Assembly (NCBI GenBank): GCA_965261475.1
Contig: OZ253454.1
Coordinates: 1,054,001 to 1,118,000, forward strand
Origin: G965261475 sp965261475 [NCBI: bacterium]
GTDB lineage: Bacteria; SAR324; XYD2-FULL-50-16
Direction: 5' to 3'
Length of the DNA: 64,000 nucleotides
The notes beneath the pieces were generated by a model. That model ran no database searches and was not told the DNA's origin. It saw only the letters and a program-made list of their open reading frames with translations. Numbering within the stretch: position 1 is the stretch's first letter; each line of letters opens with the position of its first letter. Of this stretch, positions 44,050 to 52,679 are shown piece by piece. The translations under genes and the position numbers were made by a program.

Positions 44050-45000
44050 GTGGTAAAAATAAAAAAGAGCTGGGAGATTTCTGAAAATCTAGTCACTCAG
44101 CAAGATGATTTTTTTGCTAGACGCAAGTTTCTAAAAGGGGTAGGAGTGATTGCCGCAGGGAGTATGATGCCTTCTTGGGTGCTAAAAGCAAAAACAAACT
44201 TCGCAAAACTTGATTTTACAAAAAATAATAAATATACAAAAAAAGAATTTACTGCAGAAAAACTTTTTACTAACTACAATAATTTTTATGAGTTTGGTAC
44301 AGACAAACAACTAGTCAAAAGCAAAGCTAAACGGTTTTTGAACCGCCCTTGGTCGATACGAATTGGAGGTTTAGTAGGCAAGCCAAAAATTTGGAATATA
44401 GAAGAAATTTTAAAAAAAATGCCTTTAGAGGAAAGAATTTACAATTTTCGTTGTGTAGAAACTTGGTCTGCTGTGGTTCCTTGGGTAGGTTTTGAGCTCA
44501 AAAAACTGCTCAAAGCAGCAGAACCTCAAGCTAATGCTAGGTATGTAGAATTTAAAACTTTCTTTAATCCCAAAATTGCTCCCGCACAAAGTAATAGTTT
44601 TTTTTACCCTTGGCCCTATACTGAAGGTTTGCGACTAGATGAAGCAAGCAATGAATTAGCTTTTCTAGCAGTCGGTCTTTATGGAAAAGAATTAGCCCCA
44701 CAAAATGGAGCACCAATTCGCTTGGTTGTTCCCTGGAAATACGGTTTTAAAAGCATTAAATCTATAGTATCTATAGAGTTAACAGCTAAACAACCTCAAA
44801 CCCTGTGGAATCAACTTGCACCAAAAGAATATGGCTTTTATGCTAATGTGAACCCAGAAGTTCATCACCCTCGTTGGTCGCAAGCCCACAATAAACCTCT
44901 AGGTAGCTGGCTTAAACGCACTCCTACAGAAAAATTTAATGGCTACGAAAAACAAGTCTCACATCTTTATCAAAATATAGATTTACAAAAGTTTTTTTAA
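44050..45000 (+). CDS. msrP: protein-methionine-sulfoxide reductase catalytic subunit
   Basis: A periplasmic molybdenum enzyme (YedY family) that repairs oxidised methionines in envelope proteins. Seen: a twin-arginine signal ARRKFLKGVGVIAAG, the molybdenum-ligand Cys in RCVETWSAVVPWVGF near 135, and PWKYGFKSIKSI near the end. I chose GTG 44050 (316 residues), because it gives the usual KIKKSWEI start. The ATG at 43960 would add 30 unrelated residues and overlap the divergent gene. The heme partner msrQ, normally next door, is missing. ynjB-like follows after 25 bases. Confidence 0.87.
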   Translation: MVKIKKSWEISENLVTQQDDFFARRKFLKGVGVIAAGSMMPSWVLKAKTNFAKLDFTKNNKYTKKEFTAEKLFTNYNNFYEFGTDKQLVKSKAKRFLNRPWSIRIGGLVGKPKIWNIEEILKKMPLEERIYNFRCVETWSAVVPWVGFELKKLLKAAEPQANARYVEFKTFFNPKIAPAQSNSFFYPWPYTEGLRLDEASNELAFLAVGLYGKELAPQNGAPIRLVVPWKYGFKSIKSIVSIELTAKQPQTLWNQLAPKEYGFYANVNPEVHHPRWSQAHNKPLGSWLKRTPTEKFNGYEKQVSHLYQNIDLQKFF

Positions 45001-45025
45001 TATCAACCCTATTGCAATAAAAATT

Positions 45026-46234
45026 ATGACCAAAAATACAAATTTGTTAAAAAGTGTAGTGATAGGCTTTATTTTGTTTTTTTTTACTAGTAGCCTTATA
45101 GCAAATTCTTGGCAAGAGACAATCAATAAAAGTAAAGGACAGACTGTTTACTGGAATGCCTGGGGTGGTGCGATCCTTATTAACGAATATATTGCTTGGG
45201 TTGCAAAGAGAGTAAAACAAAAATATGACATTGAGTTAAAACATGTAAAATTACAAGATACTGCGGATGCAGTTTCTTTAGTGCTAGCTGAAAAAAGTGC
45301 GGGCAAACACAAAGGAGGCTCAGTAGATTTAATTTGGATCAATGGAGAAAATTTTGCTACTATGAAATCCAAAGATTTGCTTTTTGGTCCTTTTGCTGAG
45401 AGTTTACCGAACTATCAAAAAGTAGATTATCAAAACAAATCCTCTATTACGCATGATTTTGGAGTTTTAGTAGATGGTTACGAATCTCCTTGGGGCTTTT
45501 CTCAGCTTGTTTTTGCGTACGATACGGCAGTGACTAAAAACCCACCAAAAAACATCACAGAGCTGTTAGTCTATGCCAAGAAAAACAAAGGAAGAATTAC
45601 TTATCCTGCTCCTCCAGATTTCACAGGAACAACTTTTTTAAAGCAAGTGCTATACGAAACTATTAGTGATATTGCTTTGTTGCAAAAAGAAGCTTCTAGA
45701 GCAGAGTTTGAAAAACACACTAAACCTTTGTGGACCTATTTAGAAAAAATAAAACCTTATCTCTGGAGAAAAGGTAGGGCGTATCCTAAAAATGATCCAG
45801 AATTGAGAAAATTATTAAACGATGGAGAGATAGATATTGCTTTTTCTTTTGCTATAGGGGGAGCTTCAGCACACATTTTAAAAGGAGATTTACCTCAAAC
45901 AGTTAGGACCTATATTCTTGATAAAGGTACAATTAGCAATGTGCATTTTGTAGCTATTCCTTATAATTCTGCTGCTAAAGAGGCTGCAAAAGTAGTAGCA
46001 AATTTTTTACTTACAGCAGAAGCTCAAGCAAAAAAAATGGATGCCAAAGTATGGGGTGATTATACTGTGCTCAATGAAGCTAGCTTGAATAAGCAAGAAA
46101 AATCCTTACTCAAAAAAGTTGATTTAGGTATAGCTACACTGACTCCGAAAGAATTACATACAGCTTTGCCTGAGCCTCATAAAAGCTGGATAGCACCGCT
46201 AGAAGCAGCATGGAAAAAAAGGTTTTTCAAGTAA
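45026..46234 (+). CDS. ynjB: YnjB-type ABC transporter substrate-binding protein
   Basis: A 402-residue periplasmic protein with a signal peptide (residues about 1-26). The mature part begins SWQETINKSKGQTVYWNAWGGAILINEY, matching the YnjB/COG4134 start. FGVLVDGYESPWGFSQLVFAYD and KGRITYPAPPDFTGTTFLKQ are also family-like. The transported solute of this family is not established, and the binding fold resembles thiamine and iron-type binding proteins. The gene overlaps the permease by 25 bases, so the three ynj genes form one operon, possibly with msrP upstream. Confidence 0.85.
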   Translation: MTKNTNLLKSVVIGFILFFFTSSLIANSWQETINKSKGQTVYWNAWGGAILINEYIAWVAKRVKQKYDIELKHVKLQDTADAVSLVLAEKSAGKHKGGSVDLIWINGENFATMKSKDLLFGPFAESLPNYQKVDYQNKSSITHDFGVLVDGYESPWGFSQLVFAYDTAVTKNPPKNITELLVYAKKNKGRITYPAPPDFTGTTFLKQVLYETISDIALLQKEASRAEFEKHTKPLWTYLEKIKPYLWRKGRAYPKNDPELRKLLNDGEIDIAFSFAIGGASAHILKGDLPQTVRTYILDKGTISNVHFVAIPYNSAAKEAAKVVANFLLTAEAQAKKMDAKVWGDYTVLNEASLNKQEKSLLKKVDLGIATLTPKELHTALPEPHKSWIAPLEAAWKKRFFK

Positions 46235-47931
46235 AATTTTCTTTCATACTCAAAATAGCACCTTATTTGTGTTTATTTTTCTTGTTTGTCCCTATTTTAT
46301 CAGGATTGCTTGGCACCTTATTACCAGCGCTAGGTTATTTTCCTGCGCTAGATTCTTATAATATAGGGTTTGATAATTTTGTGCGACTTTTCCAAGCTCC
46401 CTTTGTAGTTAAATCTATTTTTTTAACAATATTAACAGGAGTACTATCAACTATTTTTTCTCTGTTTTTAGCATTTTTTACAGTTGTTATTTTTTATGAA
46501 AGCAAGTTGTTAACTACAATCAGAAAAGCCTGTATTCCTTTACTAGCCCTACCACACGCTGCACTAGCAATTGCTTTTTCTTTTTTATTTATTCCTAGTG
46601 GATATTTAGCTAGAATGTTTTCTCCGTGGCTGACTTCTTGGGAGCGACCGCCGAATTTATTTTTTGCCCAAGATATTTATTCCCTTATTATAACTCTAGT
46701 ATGCAAAGAGACTCCTTTTTTAATTTTAATCATCCTCGTAGCAACTTCTCAAATACCAGTGTCAAAAACCCTGCAAGTAGGCAGATCTATGGGTTACTAT
46801 AATTTGGCTATTTGGACAAAGTGTATAGTCCCTCAAGTATATACTTTTATTAGATTGCCTCTTTATGCAGTATTGGTATTTGCCCTATCTGTGATAGATA
46901 TTGCCTTAATTATTGGACCACAAATTCCGCCTACTTTCGCTATTAGAATACTAGAATGGTTTAACCACCCTGCAGATTTAGACCAAAAATTTATTGGATT
47001 AGCAGGCGCCTTTTTGCTCTTCTTTCTTTGTTTGTTAGCTATTTTATTGTGGGAGCTCACTGTTAGGTTTATTAGTTTTGTTGCTCGCTCATATTTAAGT
47101 AATGGCAAACGTGGCTCAAATCATAAGCTAGCAACATATTTTTTAAAAAGTTTTTTAAGCATAAGCTATTTACTAGTTATTTTAGGTATAATTTCTTTAC
47201 TGATTTGGAGTTTTACACGAGTTTGGAGATTTCCTCATTTTTTACCTTCCCAATGGACGCTACAAAATTGGGCAATTCACTGGAATTCTTTATACGAATT
47301 TTTTTTCTTTAGTCTATCTCTAGGTTTTTTAGCTTCTCTAGTTTCTATTGTTTTAGCAATTCTATGCTTAGAAAGAGAAGTACAATTTTTTTCTCCACTC
47401 ACTTCTAAAGGATTATTTTTAATCTATATACCTCTTTTAATTCCACAAGTAAGCAGTATGTTTGGCTTTCAAGTTTTTTTAGCAAAATTTTCTCTAAATG
47501 GAAAATTTATAATTGTTTTGTGGTCGCATCTTATTTTTGTACTTCCTTATACTTTTTTGACACTAGGAGATACTTATCGCTCGTTCGAAAAAAGATACGA
47601 AAATATTGCTTTAGGGTTAGGAGTAAGTCGCTGGAAATTCTTTTGGAAAATTAAATTTATCCTTTTGCTAGAGCCCATACTCTTCGCCTTCGCTATAGGA
47701 TTTGCTGTCAGTATTGCTCTTTATGTCCCTACCTTATTTGCAGGAGCAGGAAGAATAAACACTATCACTACGGAGGCTGTCAATCTATCTGCCGGCTCTA
47801 ATAGAAAATATTTAGGAGTTTATACCACATTGCAAACAATTTTACCTTTTTTAATTTTTGCACTTGCCTTTTTTTTAAGAAAAGCTTTCTTTTTGTGGAA
47901 AAAAAAATACTATGCTTTTTATTTAAGATAA
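46210..47931 (+). CDS. ynjC: YnjC-type fused ABC permease
   Basis: A 573-residue inner-membrane protein with two fused permease halves and about 12 transmembrane segments. Each half has the coupling-helix region, near residues 180-215 (RSMGYYNLAIWTKCIVP) and 475-500 (LGLGVSRWKFFWKIKF). The layout matches YnjC and ThiP-like fused permeases. It begins within the ynjB end and is followed 3 bases later by the ATPase gene. Confidence 0.86.
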   Translation: MEKKVFQVKFSFILKIAPYLCLFFLFVPILSGLLGTLLPALGYFPALDSYNIGFDNFVRLFQAPFVVKSIFLTILTGVLSTIFSLFLAFFTVVIFYESKLLTTIRKACIPLLALPHAALAIAFSFLFIPSGYLARMFSPWLTSWERPPNLFFAQDIYSLIITLVCKETPFLILIILVATSQIPVSKTLQVGRSMGYYNLAIWTKCIVPQVYTFIRLPLYAVLVFALSVIDIALIIGPQIPPTFAIRILEWFNHPADLDQKFIGLAGAFLLFFLCLLAILLWELTVRFISFVARSYLSNGKRGSNHKLATYFLKSFLSISYLLVILGIISLLIWSFTRVWRFPHFLPSQWTLQNWAIHWNSLYEFFFFSLSLGFLASLVSIVLAILCLEREVQFFSPLTSKGLFLIYIPLLIPQVSSMFGFQVFLAKFSLNGKFIIVLWSHLIFVLPYTFLTLGDTYRSFEKRYENIALGLGVSRWKFFWKIKFILLLEPILFAFAIGFAVSIALYVPTLFAGAGRINTITTEAVNLSAGSNRKYLGVYTTLQTILPFLIFALAFFLRKAFFLWKKKYYAFYLR

Positions 47932-47934
47932 AAA

Positions 47935-48567
47935 ATGACTCTTAGAGTAGAAAATCTAACTATACAACTTGTAAAAACTTCAAAATACTTGTTTCAAAAC
48001 TTAAATTTTGAAATATCCGCTGGAGAAGTACTAACTATGATGGGAGCTAGCGGTTCAGGTAAATCAACCCTGCTTTCTTACCTTTGCGGTACTCTCTCTG
48101 ATAATTTTAAAGCACAAGGTAAAATTTTTCTTGGTGATGTTTTGCTAAACAACCAAGAACCAGAAAAAAGAAAAGTAGGTATTTTATATCAAGATCCCTT
48201 GCTTTTTCCTCATTTCAATATTTTTGAAAATTTAAGTTTTGGTATTCCTCATAACTACAACAAAGAGCAGAAAAAAAATAAAATTTTGCAGTGTTTAAAA
48301 GAATTAGAAATGGACGATTTTAGCCAAAGATTTCCAAACACACTCTCTGGTGGTCAACAAGCAAGAATCGCTCTTATGCGAACTTTGTTTTCAAAACCTA
48401 AAGCCTTGTTATTAGACGAGCCTTTTTCTGCACTAGATAGCAAACTTAAACAAAAAATTAGAGAGTTAGTGTTTTTATACACTAAAGAGCACCAACTCCC
48501 TACATTACTCGTTACCCATAGTTTAAAAGACGCAGAAGCTGCTAAGGGTAAAATAATTAATTTATAA
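47935..48567 (+). CDS. ynjD: YnjD-type ABC ATPase
   Basis: A 210-residue single-cassette ATPase. Walker A is GASGSGKST near 37-45, the Q-loop is GILYQDPLLFPH, the signature is LSGGQQAR near 137-144, Walker B is ALLLDEPFSAL near 157-167, and the H-loop is LLVTHSLKDA. It is short because the C-terminal regulatory part is absent, as in E. coli YnjD (217). It converges on the next gene with 3 bases between the stops. Confidence 0.9.
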   Translation: MTLRVENLTIQLVKTSKYLFQNLNFEISAGEVLTMMGASGSGKSTLLSYLCGTLSDNFKAQGKIFLGDVLLNNQEPEKRKVGILYQDPLLFPHFNIFENLSFGIPHNYNKEQKKNKILQCLKELEMDDFSQRFPNTLSGGQQARIALMRTLFSKPKALLLDEPFSALDSKLKQKIRELVFLYTKEHQLPTLLVTHSLKDAEAAKGKIINL

Positions 48568-48570
48568 AAA

Positions 48571-49281
48571 CTATCCTTTTTGTTTTTTAAGCTTGCTGCT
48601 GTGAAAGAGCTGCAGACCTACTTTATTGATTTTGCTAGTTAATACAGGTCTTGTTTTGAAAGAATATAATTGTTTTACAACCATGAGACTAATTTGTAAT
48701 TCTTGATTGGCAATTAGCATATAATCTTCATTTTTAATTTGCGGATAACTAATAAGAAAGTAAGATTCGTAATTTTCTAAAACTTTAGCATCAAAATCTA
48801 TGTCGTAGTCAGTGTTTATAACAGAGATGCTAAGAATGCTCCCATTGTGTATTTGTTGACTTCTAAAAAAATGAAGTTGTTTGTTAAGAGTATTAAATTG
48901 TAATTTTTTTCTAATTTCACTCAATTTTTCTTCTTCTTTGAGACCCATAGGTTGTTTTTCTTGATAGCGTTGGACTATAGATTCAAAAAAAATATTATCT
49001 GCTAAGAATTTTTGATATTTTTTTTGTGGAGCTAAAATCTTTTTAATAAACTCACCGGAAGAATAATCAAAACTATACTTCCCTATTAAGTTCAAAAAAG
49101 AATTAGGAGGAGTTAGATAACTAGCTACTTTTTTATTGCGTAGTAAATAAAGCAAAATGAAAGAGCAAAGAGCAGCGCCCGCAATCCAAATGCTGATGCG
49201 TACATGCTCAACAAGATAAAGATAGTTTATCAAAGCTTGCAACTTCGTAGCAAGCCAAGAAAAATAAAATTCTATGTCCAC
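48571..49281 (-). CDS. single-pass membrane protein of unknown function after nuoG
   Basis: The 236-residue protein has one clear membrane segment at about residues 27-47 (IWIAGAALCSFILLYLL). A soluble part follows with a charged helical region (about 85-130) and a beta-rich end (GSILSISVINTDYDIDFDAKV). The end has a faint resemblance to PilZ-type barrels but lacks the R-x-x-x-R and D-x-S-x-x-G motifs, so I do not assign it. It is 22 bases after nuoG on the same strand, which could mean a role near complex I or simply shared transcription. Confidence 0.6.
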   Translation of the reverse strand: MDIEFYFSWLATKLQALINYLYLVEHVRISIWIAGAALCSFILLYLLRNKKVASYLTPPNSFLNLIGKYSFDYSSGEFIKKILAPQKKYQKFLADNIFFESIVQRYQEKQPMGLKEEEKLSEIRKKLQFNTLNKQLHFFRSQQIHNGSILSISVINTDYDIDFDAKVLENYESYFLISYPQIKNEDYMLIANQELQISLMVVKQLYSFKTRPVLTSKINKVGLQLFHSSKLKKQKG

Positions 49282-49303
49282 AATTATTGATTATGGCTGT
49301 TAT

Positions 49304-50794
49304 TTAAGACACCTTTTGTGCCCGTCCTTGAGGTGTCTTAGATGCTAGCGCTAGGATTTGTTTTGCTAACTCTGCAAAAATATTGAGCTCAGATTTTCCT
49401 CCTACAGCTAAAATAGCCGGATTATTAGTTTGAACTATGCCATTTTTATTGGTAAAGCTTCCCTTTTTTTCAAGATGAGTTAGGCTAGGCATTACTAAAT
49501 TTGCATAAGGAGTAATAGGAGTCTTCATAGCACTAATATACCATACAAAAGAACTTGATAATAAGAATTGTAAAAACCAATCTTCTACAAAAGAAGGTCC
49601 CATTATCAAAACTAGACTAGGACTCTTGTCTTGTATTTTTTCTAAGCAAAGCTCTTGCGTAAATCCTGCTTGGCTTACTCCCATAGAATTTGGAGTTCTG
49701 TCTTTAGTAAAAAGTGTTTCAATAAACCTAGCTTCTTTTCGTTTAGTTTCTATAACTTTTGGAATTCTATAAAGTAGAGCTTGAGGAAGAAAATTTTTTG
49801 TGAATTCTCTAAGAGATACTAACTCTTCGTTAGTAGAATGATTAGAAGCAATTACCATTACCACTGACTCTTTAGTTAATTTGGTAATTTGTTCTTTAGC
49901 AACCTTAAAAGCTTGCTCCCAAGAGATTTTTGCTTTTTGGTACAAAGGAGTAGTATGCCTCTTATTTGCATCTACTAGTTTATGAAAACTCAACCTTCCT
50001 TGATCACACATCCACCATTTATTGACCTCCATATTTTCTCTAGGTAAAAAGCGAAAAATCTTTCCTTTGTAGTGACAAACATTAATATTGCACCCAGTAG
50101 AACAGCCATTACAAATAGAAGGAGTTTGTGTTTCCAGCCAAACTCTATTTTGAAAGCGAAAATCCTTAGTGGTAATAGCACCAACAGGACAAATATCTGC
50201 TAGATTGCCTTGAAAATTATCAGATAGAGGATAGTCCACAAAAGTATCTACAGAAAGCTGATAATTTCTACCAAATACTCCCATTTTATGCGTCCCACTT
50301 ACTTCCTGTGTAAATCGTACACAACGGGTACAGTGGATACATCTGTTTCTTTCTAGTTGTAAAAAACTCCCAATATCTCGCCAGCCATAAACCCTTTTTT
50401 CGTGTTGTACTAAAGATGCTCCATTCCCGTATTCGAAAGAAAAATTTTGGAGCTCACACTCCCCTGATTGATCACAAATAGCACAGTCTAGGGGGTGGTT
50501 AATAAGCAAAAATTCCATCACAGCCTCTCTAGCTGTTTTAACCTTAGTGTTTTTACTTACTACTTTCATGTCCTCATAAATCATAGTGGAGCAAGCAGTT
50601 TGTAATTTAGGGTTAGCTCTACCTTGCCCATCATCTACTACTTCTACCATACACATACGACAAGTAGCTACTCTACTCAAGCCCTCATGAGCACAGTAAT
50701 GCGGAATAAACTTTTTTGCTCTCAAGGCAGCTGTTAGTATATCATCTCCTTTTTGAAATTCTATTCTTTCTTCATCTAAGTAAAATTTAGGCAT
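49304..50794 (-). CDS. nuoG: NADH-quinone oxidoreductase subunit G, short form
   Basis: The large Fe-S subunit of the complex I peripheral arm. Seen: the N-terminal 2Fe-2S cysteines (CAHEGLSRVATCRMCMVEV then ACST), the His/Cys4 motif NHPLDCAICDQSGEC near 95-110, the ferredoxin cluster CIHCTRCVRF with DICPVGA, and the N7 set CNGCSTGC to MCDQGR near 230-270. The molybdopterin-like C-terminal part is very short: total 496 residues versus about 690-910 in well-studied enzymes. The strand continues cleanly to a normal stop with no frameshift seen. The start overlaps nuoF by 8 bases. Confidence 0.9.
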   Translation of the reverse strand: MPKFYLDEERIEFQKGDDILTAALRAKKFIPHYCAHEGLSRVATCRMCMVEVVDDGQGRANPKLQTACSTMIYEDMKVVSKNTKVKTAREAVMEFLLINHPLDCAICDQSGECELQNFSFEYGNGASLVQHEKRVYGWRDIGSFLQLERNRCIHCTRCVRFTQEVSGTHKMGVFGRNYQLSVDTFVDYPLSDNFQGNLADICPVGAITTKDFRFQNRVWLETQTPSICNGCSTGCNINVCHYKGKIFRFLPRENMEVNKWWMCDQGRLSFHKLVDANKRHTTPLYQKAKISWEQAFKVAKEQITKLTKESVVMVIASNHSTNEELVSLREFTKNFLPQALLYRIPKVIETKRKEARFIETLFTKDRTPNSMGVSQAGFTQELCLEKIQDKSPSLVLIMGPSFVEDWFLQFLLSSSFVWYISAMKTPITPYANLVMPSLTHLEKKGSFTNKNGIVQTNNPAILAVGGKSELNIFAELAKQILALASKTPQGRAQKVS

Positions 50795-52055
50795 TTTCTT
50801 TTTTTATTGATACATTGTTTACTTTAGAAAAATACTGTTCAAATTCGTAGCGGAATTTTTTAATGTATGAAAGTACAGGCATTGCCCCAGCATCTCCTAG
50901 AGCACAAAGTGTATTGCCTTGTATATTGCTTGCTATTCTTTCTATATTGACTAAAGTCTTTGCACTTCCCTTGCCGCGTATTAAATCTACTAACAAGATT
51001 CTAATCCAATTTAAACCTTCCCTGCAAGGAGTACACTGCCCACAAGACTCGTGGTTATAAAAACAAACTAAGCGGTGTAAAAATTTTACAAGATCTACTT
51101 GCTGATCAATCACAATAATACCGCAAGAGCCCATCAAACTCCCAGCTTTAGCTACCGAATCAAAATCGTAAACAAGATCAATCTCATCTTTAGTTAGTAT
51201 AGGGACAGAAGAACCACCAGGAATAACTGCTTTGAGCTCTTTGTCTTCTTGCATACCTCCACCTAAATCTGCGATGATTGCACTTAAGTTTTCGCCCATT
51301 TTAACTTCATAGGCTCCCGGTTTTTTGACATTCCCTGAAATACACACAATCCTTGTTCCTGCGTTGCCTTCACTGCCGTTTGCTCGAAAAGCTTTAGCTC
51401 CATAATTTACAATGAAAGGTAGGTTGCAAAGAGTTTCTACATTATTCACGCTAGTAGGAGCAGAATCAAACCCCTCTACTGCTGGAAAAGGAGGCTTAAT
51501 TCTAGGCTCTCCTCTTCTACCTTCTAGGGAATCTAACAAAGCAGTTTCTTCGCCACAAATATAAGCACCAGCACCCGGGTGAATAATAACTTGTATAGGA
51601 AATGTATCTTTGGTATAATTTTTTGCTTGTAATTCTCTTAGAGCATTTTGTAGTCTTTCCATAGGCTCTAAAAACTCTCCACGTACATAAATGTAAGTAC
51701 GCCTGCAACCAACAGCATAACAACCAATTAACAAACCTTCTAGGAGCAAATGAGGATCCTTATTCATCAGCTCTCTATCCTTAAAAGTTCCAGGCTCTCC
51801 TTCATCCGCATTACAAATCAAGTAGCTAGGTTTTGTTGTGTTTTTTGCCATAAAACTCCATTTTAAGCCTGTTAGAAAACCAGCACCTCCTCGCCCCTGC
51901 AATCCTGATTCTTTGACTAAATCTACTAAATCTGTAGGTTGCATCTTCAGGGCTTTTTTGAGGGCTCTATAGCCACCGTTTACTTCATACTCTACAAGGC
52001 TACCTTGATAGCCAGCTTTGCGAATATTCTTAAATAATACTAATGTCTCTTTCAT
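50787..52055 (-). CDS. nuoF: NADH-quinone oxidoreductase subunit F
   Basis: The NADH- and FMN-binding 51-kDa-type subunit, 422 residues. The NADH/FMN motifs are GRGGAGFLTGLKWSFM near 52-67, CNADEGEPGTFKDRELM near 82-98 and GAGAYICGEETALLDSLEG near 161-179. The N3 cluster cysteines are in ESCGQCTPCREG near 338-349 and TLCALGDAG near 384-392. The ATG overlaps the nuoE TGA stop (ATGA), and the end overlaps nuoG. Confidence 0.95.
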   Translation of the reverse strand: MKETLVLFKNIRKAGYQGSLVEYEVNGGYRALKKALKMQPTDLVDLVKESGLQGRGGAGFLTGLKWSFMAKNTTKPSYLICNADEGEPGTFKDRELMNKDPHLLLEGLLIGCYAVGCRRTYIYVRGEFLEPMERLQNALRELQAKNYTKDTFPIQVIIHPGAGAYICGEETALLDSLEGRRGEPRIKPPFPAVEGFDSAPTSVNNVETLCNLPFIVNYGAKAFRANGSEGNAGTRIVCISGNVKKPGAYEVKMGENLSAIIADLGGGMQEDKELKAVIPGGSSVPILTKDEIDLVYDFDSVAKAGSLMGSCGIIVIDQQVDLVKFLHRLVCFYNHESCGQCTPCREGLNWIRILLVDLIRGKGSAKTLVNIERIASNIQGNTLCALGDAGAMPVLSYIKKFRYEFEQYFSKVNNVSIKKENA

Positions 52056-52540
52056 GAGGGTGTGCCTTCATCAACAGCAGTTTTTTCTCGAATAAGTTGC
52101 TCTAACATCTTCATTTTAAAATTCTCACAATATCTATTATTGATTGCTACAACAGGTGCATAACCACAAGCTCCTAAACACTCTACTTCTTCTAAAAAAT
52201 ATTTTTTATTTTTATCTTCTCCTTGATCATTGAGGGACAACTTCTCTTTGATTTGTTTAACTAGATCATCGGCGCCTTTTAACCAACAACTCAAATTAGT
52301 ACAAACAGCTAAATGTGTTTTCCCCCTTTTTTTTTGGGTATACATAGTATAAAAACTCACCACTCCTTGTATGTGATTAAATGAAACATTGCAAAGCTCA
52401 GCAAGATATTGAATAACATCACTGTCAATGTATCCTTTTTCTTTTTGCACGAGATGCAAAAGAGGCAAAAGAGCATGTATCTTCTTTGGGTACTGTTTTA
52501 GAATATTTTGAGCTGTCTTTTGAAATTGCGGACTAAACAT
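52052..52540 (-). CDS. nuoE: NADH-quinone oxidoreductase subunit E
   Basis: The 24-kDa-type subunit with a thioredoxin-like 2Fe-2S domain, 162 residues. The four ligands are visible in AVCTNLSCWLKGAD near 87-100 and EVECLGACGYAPV near 130-142. The helical N-terminus LLPLLHLVQKEKGYI is typical. It is the first gene of nuoE-nuoF-nuoG; other nuo subunits are not in the window, so complex I is encoded in more than one cluster. Confidence 0.94.
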   Translation of the reverse strand: MFSPQFQKTAQNILKQYPKKIHALLPLLHLVQKEKGYIDSDVIQYLAELCNVSFNHIQGVVSFYTMYTQKKRGKTHLAVCTNLSCWLKGADDLVKQIKEKLSLNDQGEDKNKKYFLEEVECLGACGYAPVVAINNRYCENFKMKMLEQLIREKTAVDEGTPS

Positions 52541-52679
52541 AACTTTTAAGTTTCATTAAACTAAATCAATAATAATAGAAAAAAAATTAAATATCAAACC
52601 TTAAATAGGCTCAATCTGTCATCAAACAAGAGCTTAAAATTCAATTACTAAAAATATAATAATTTTTTACTATTCTTAA

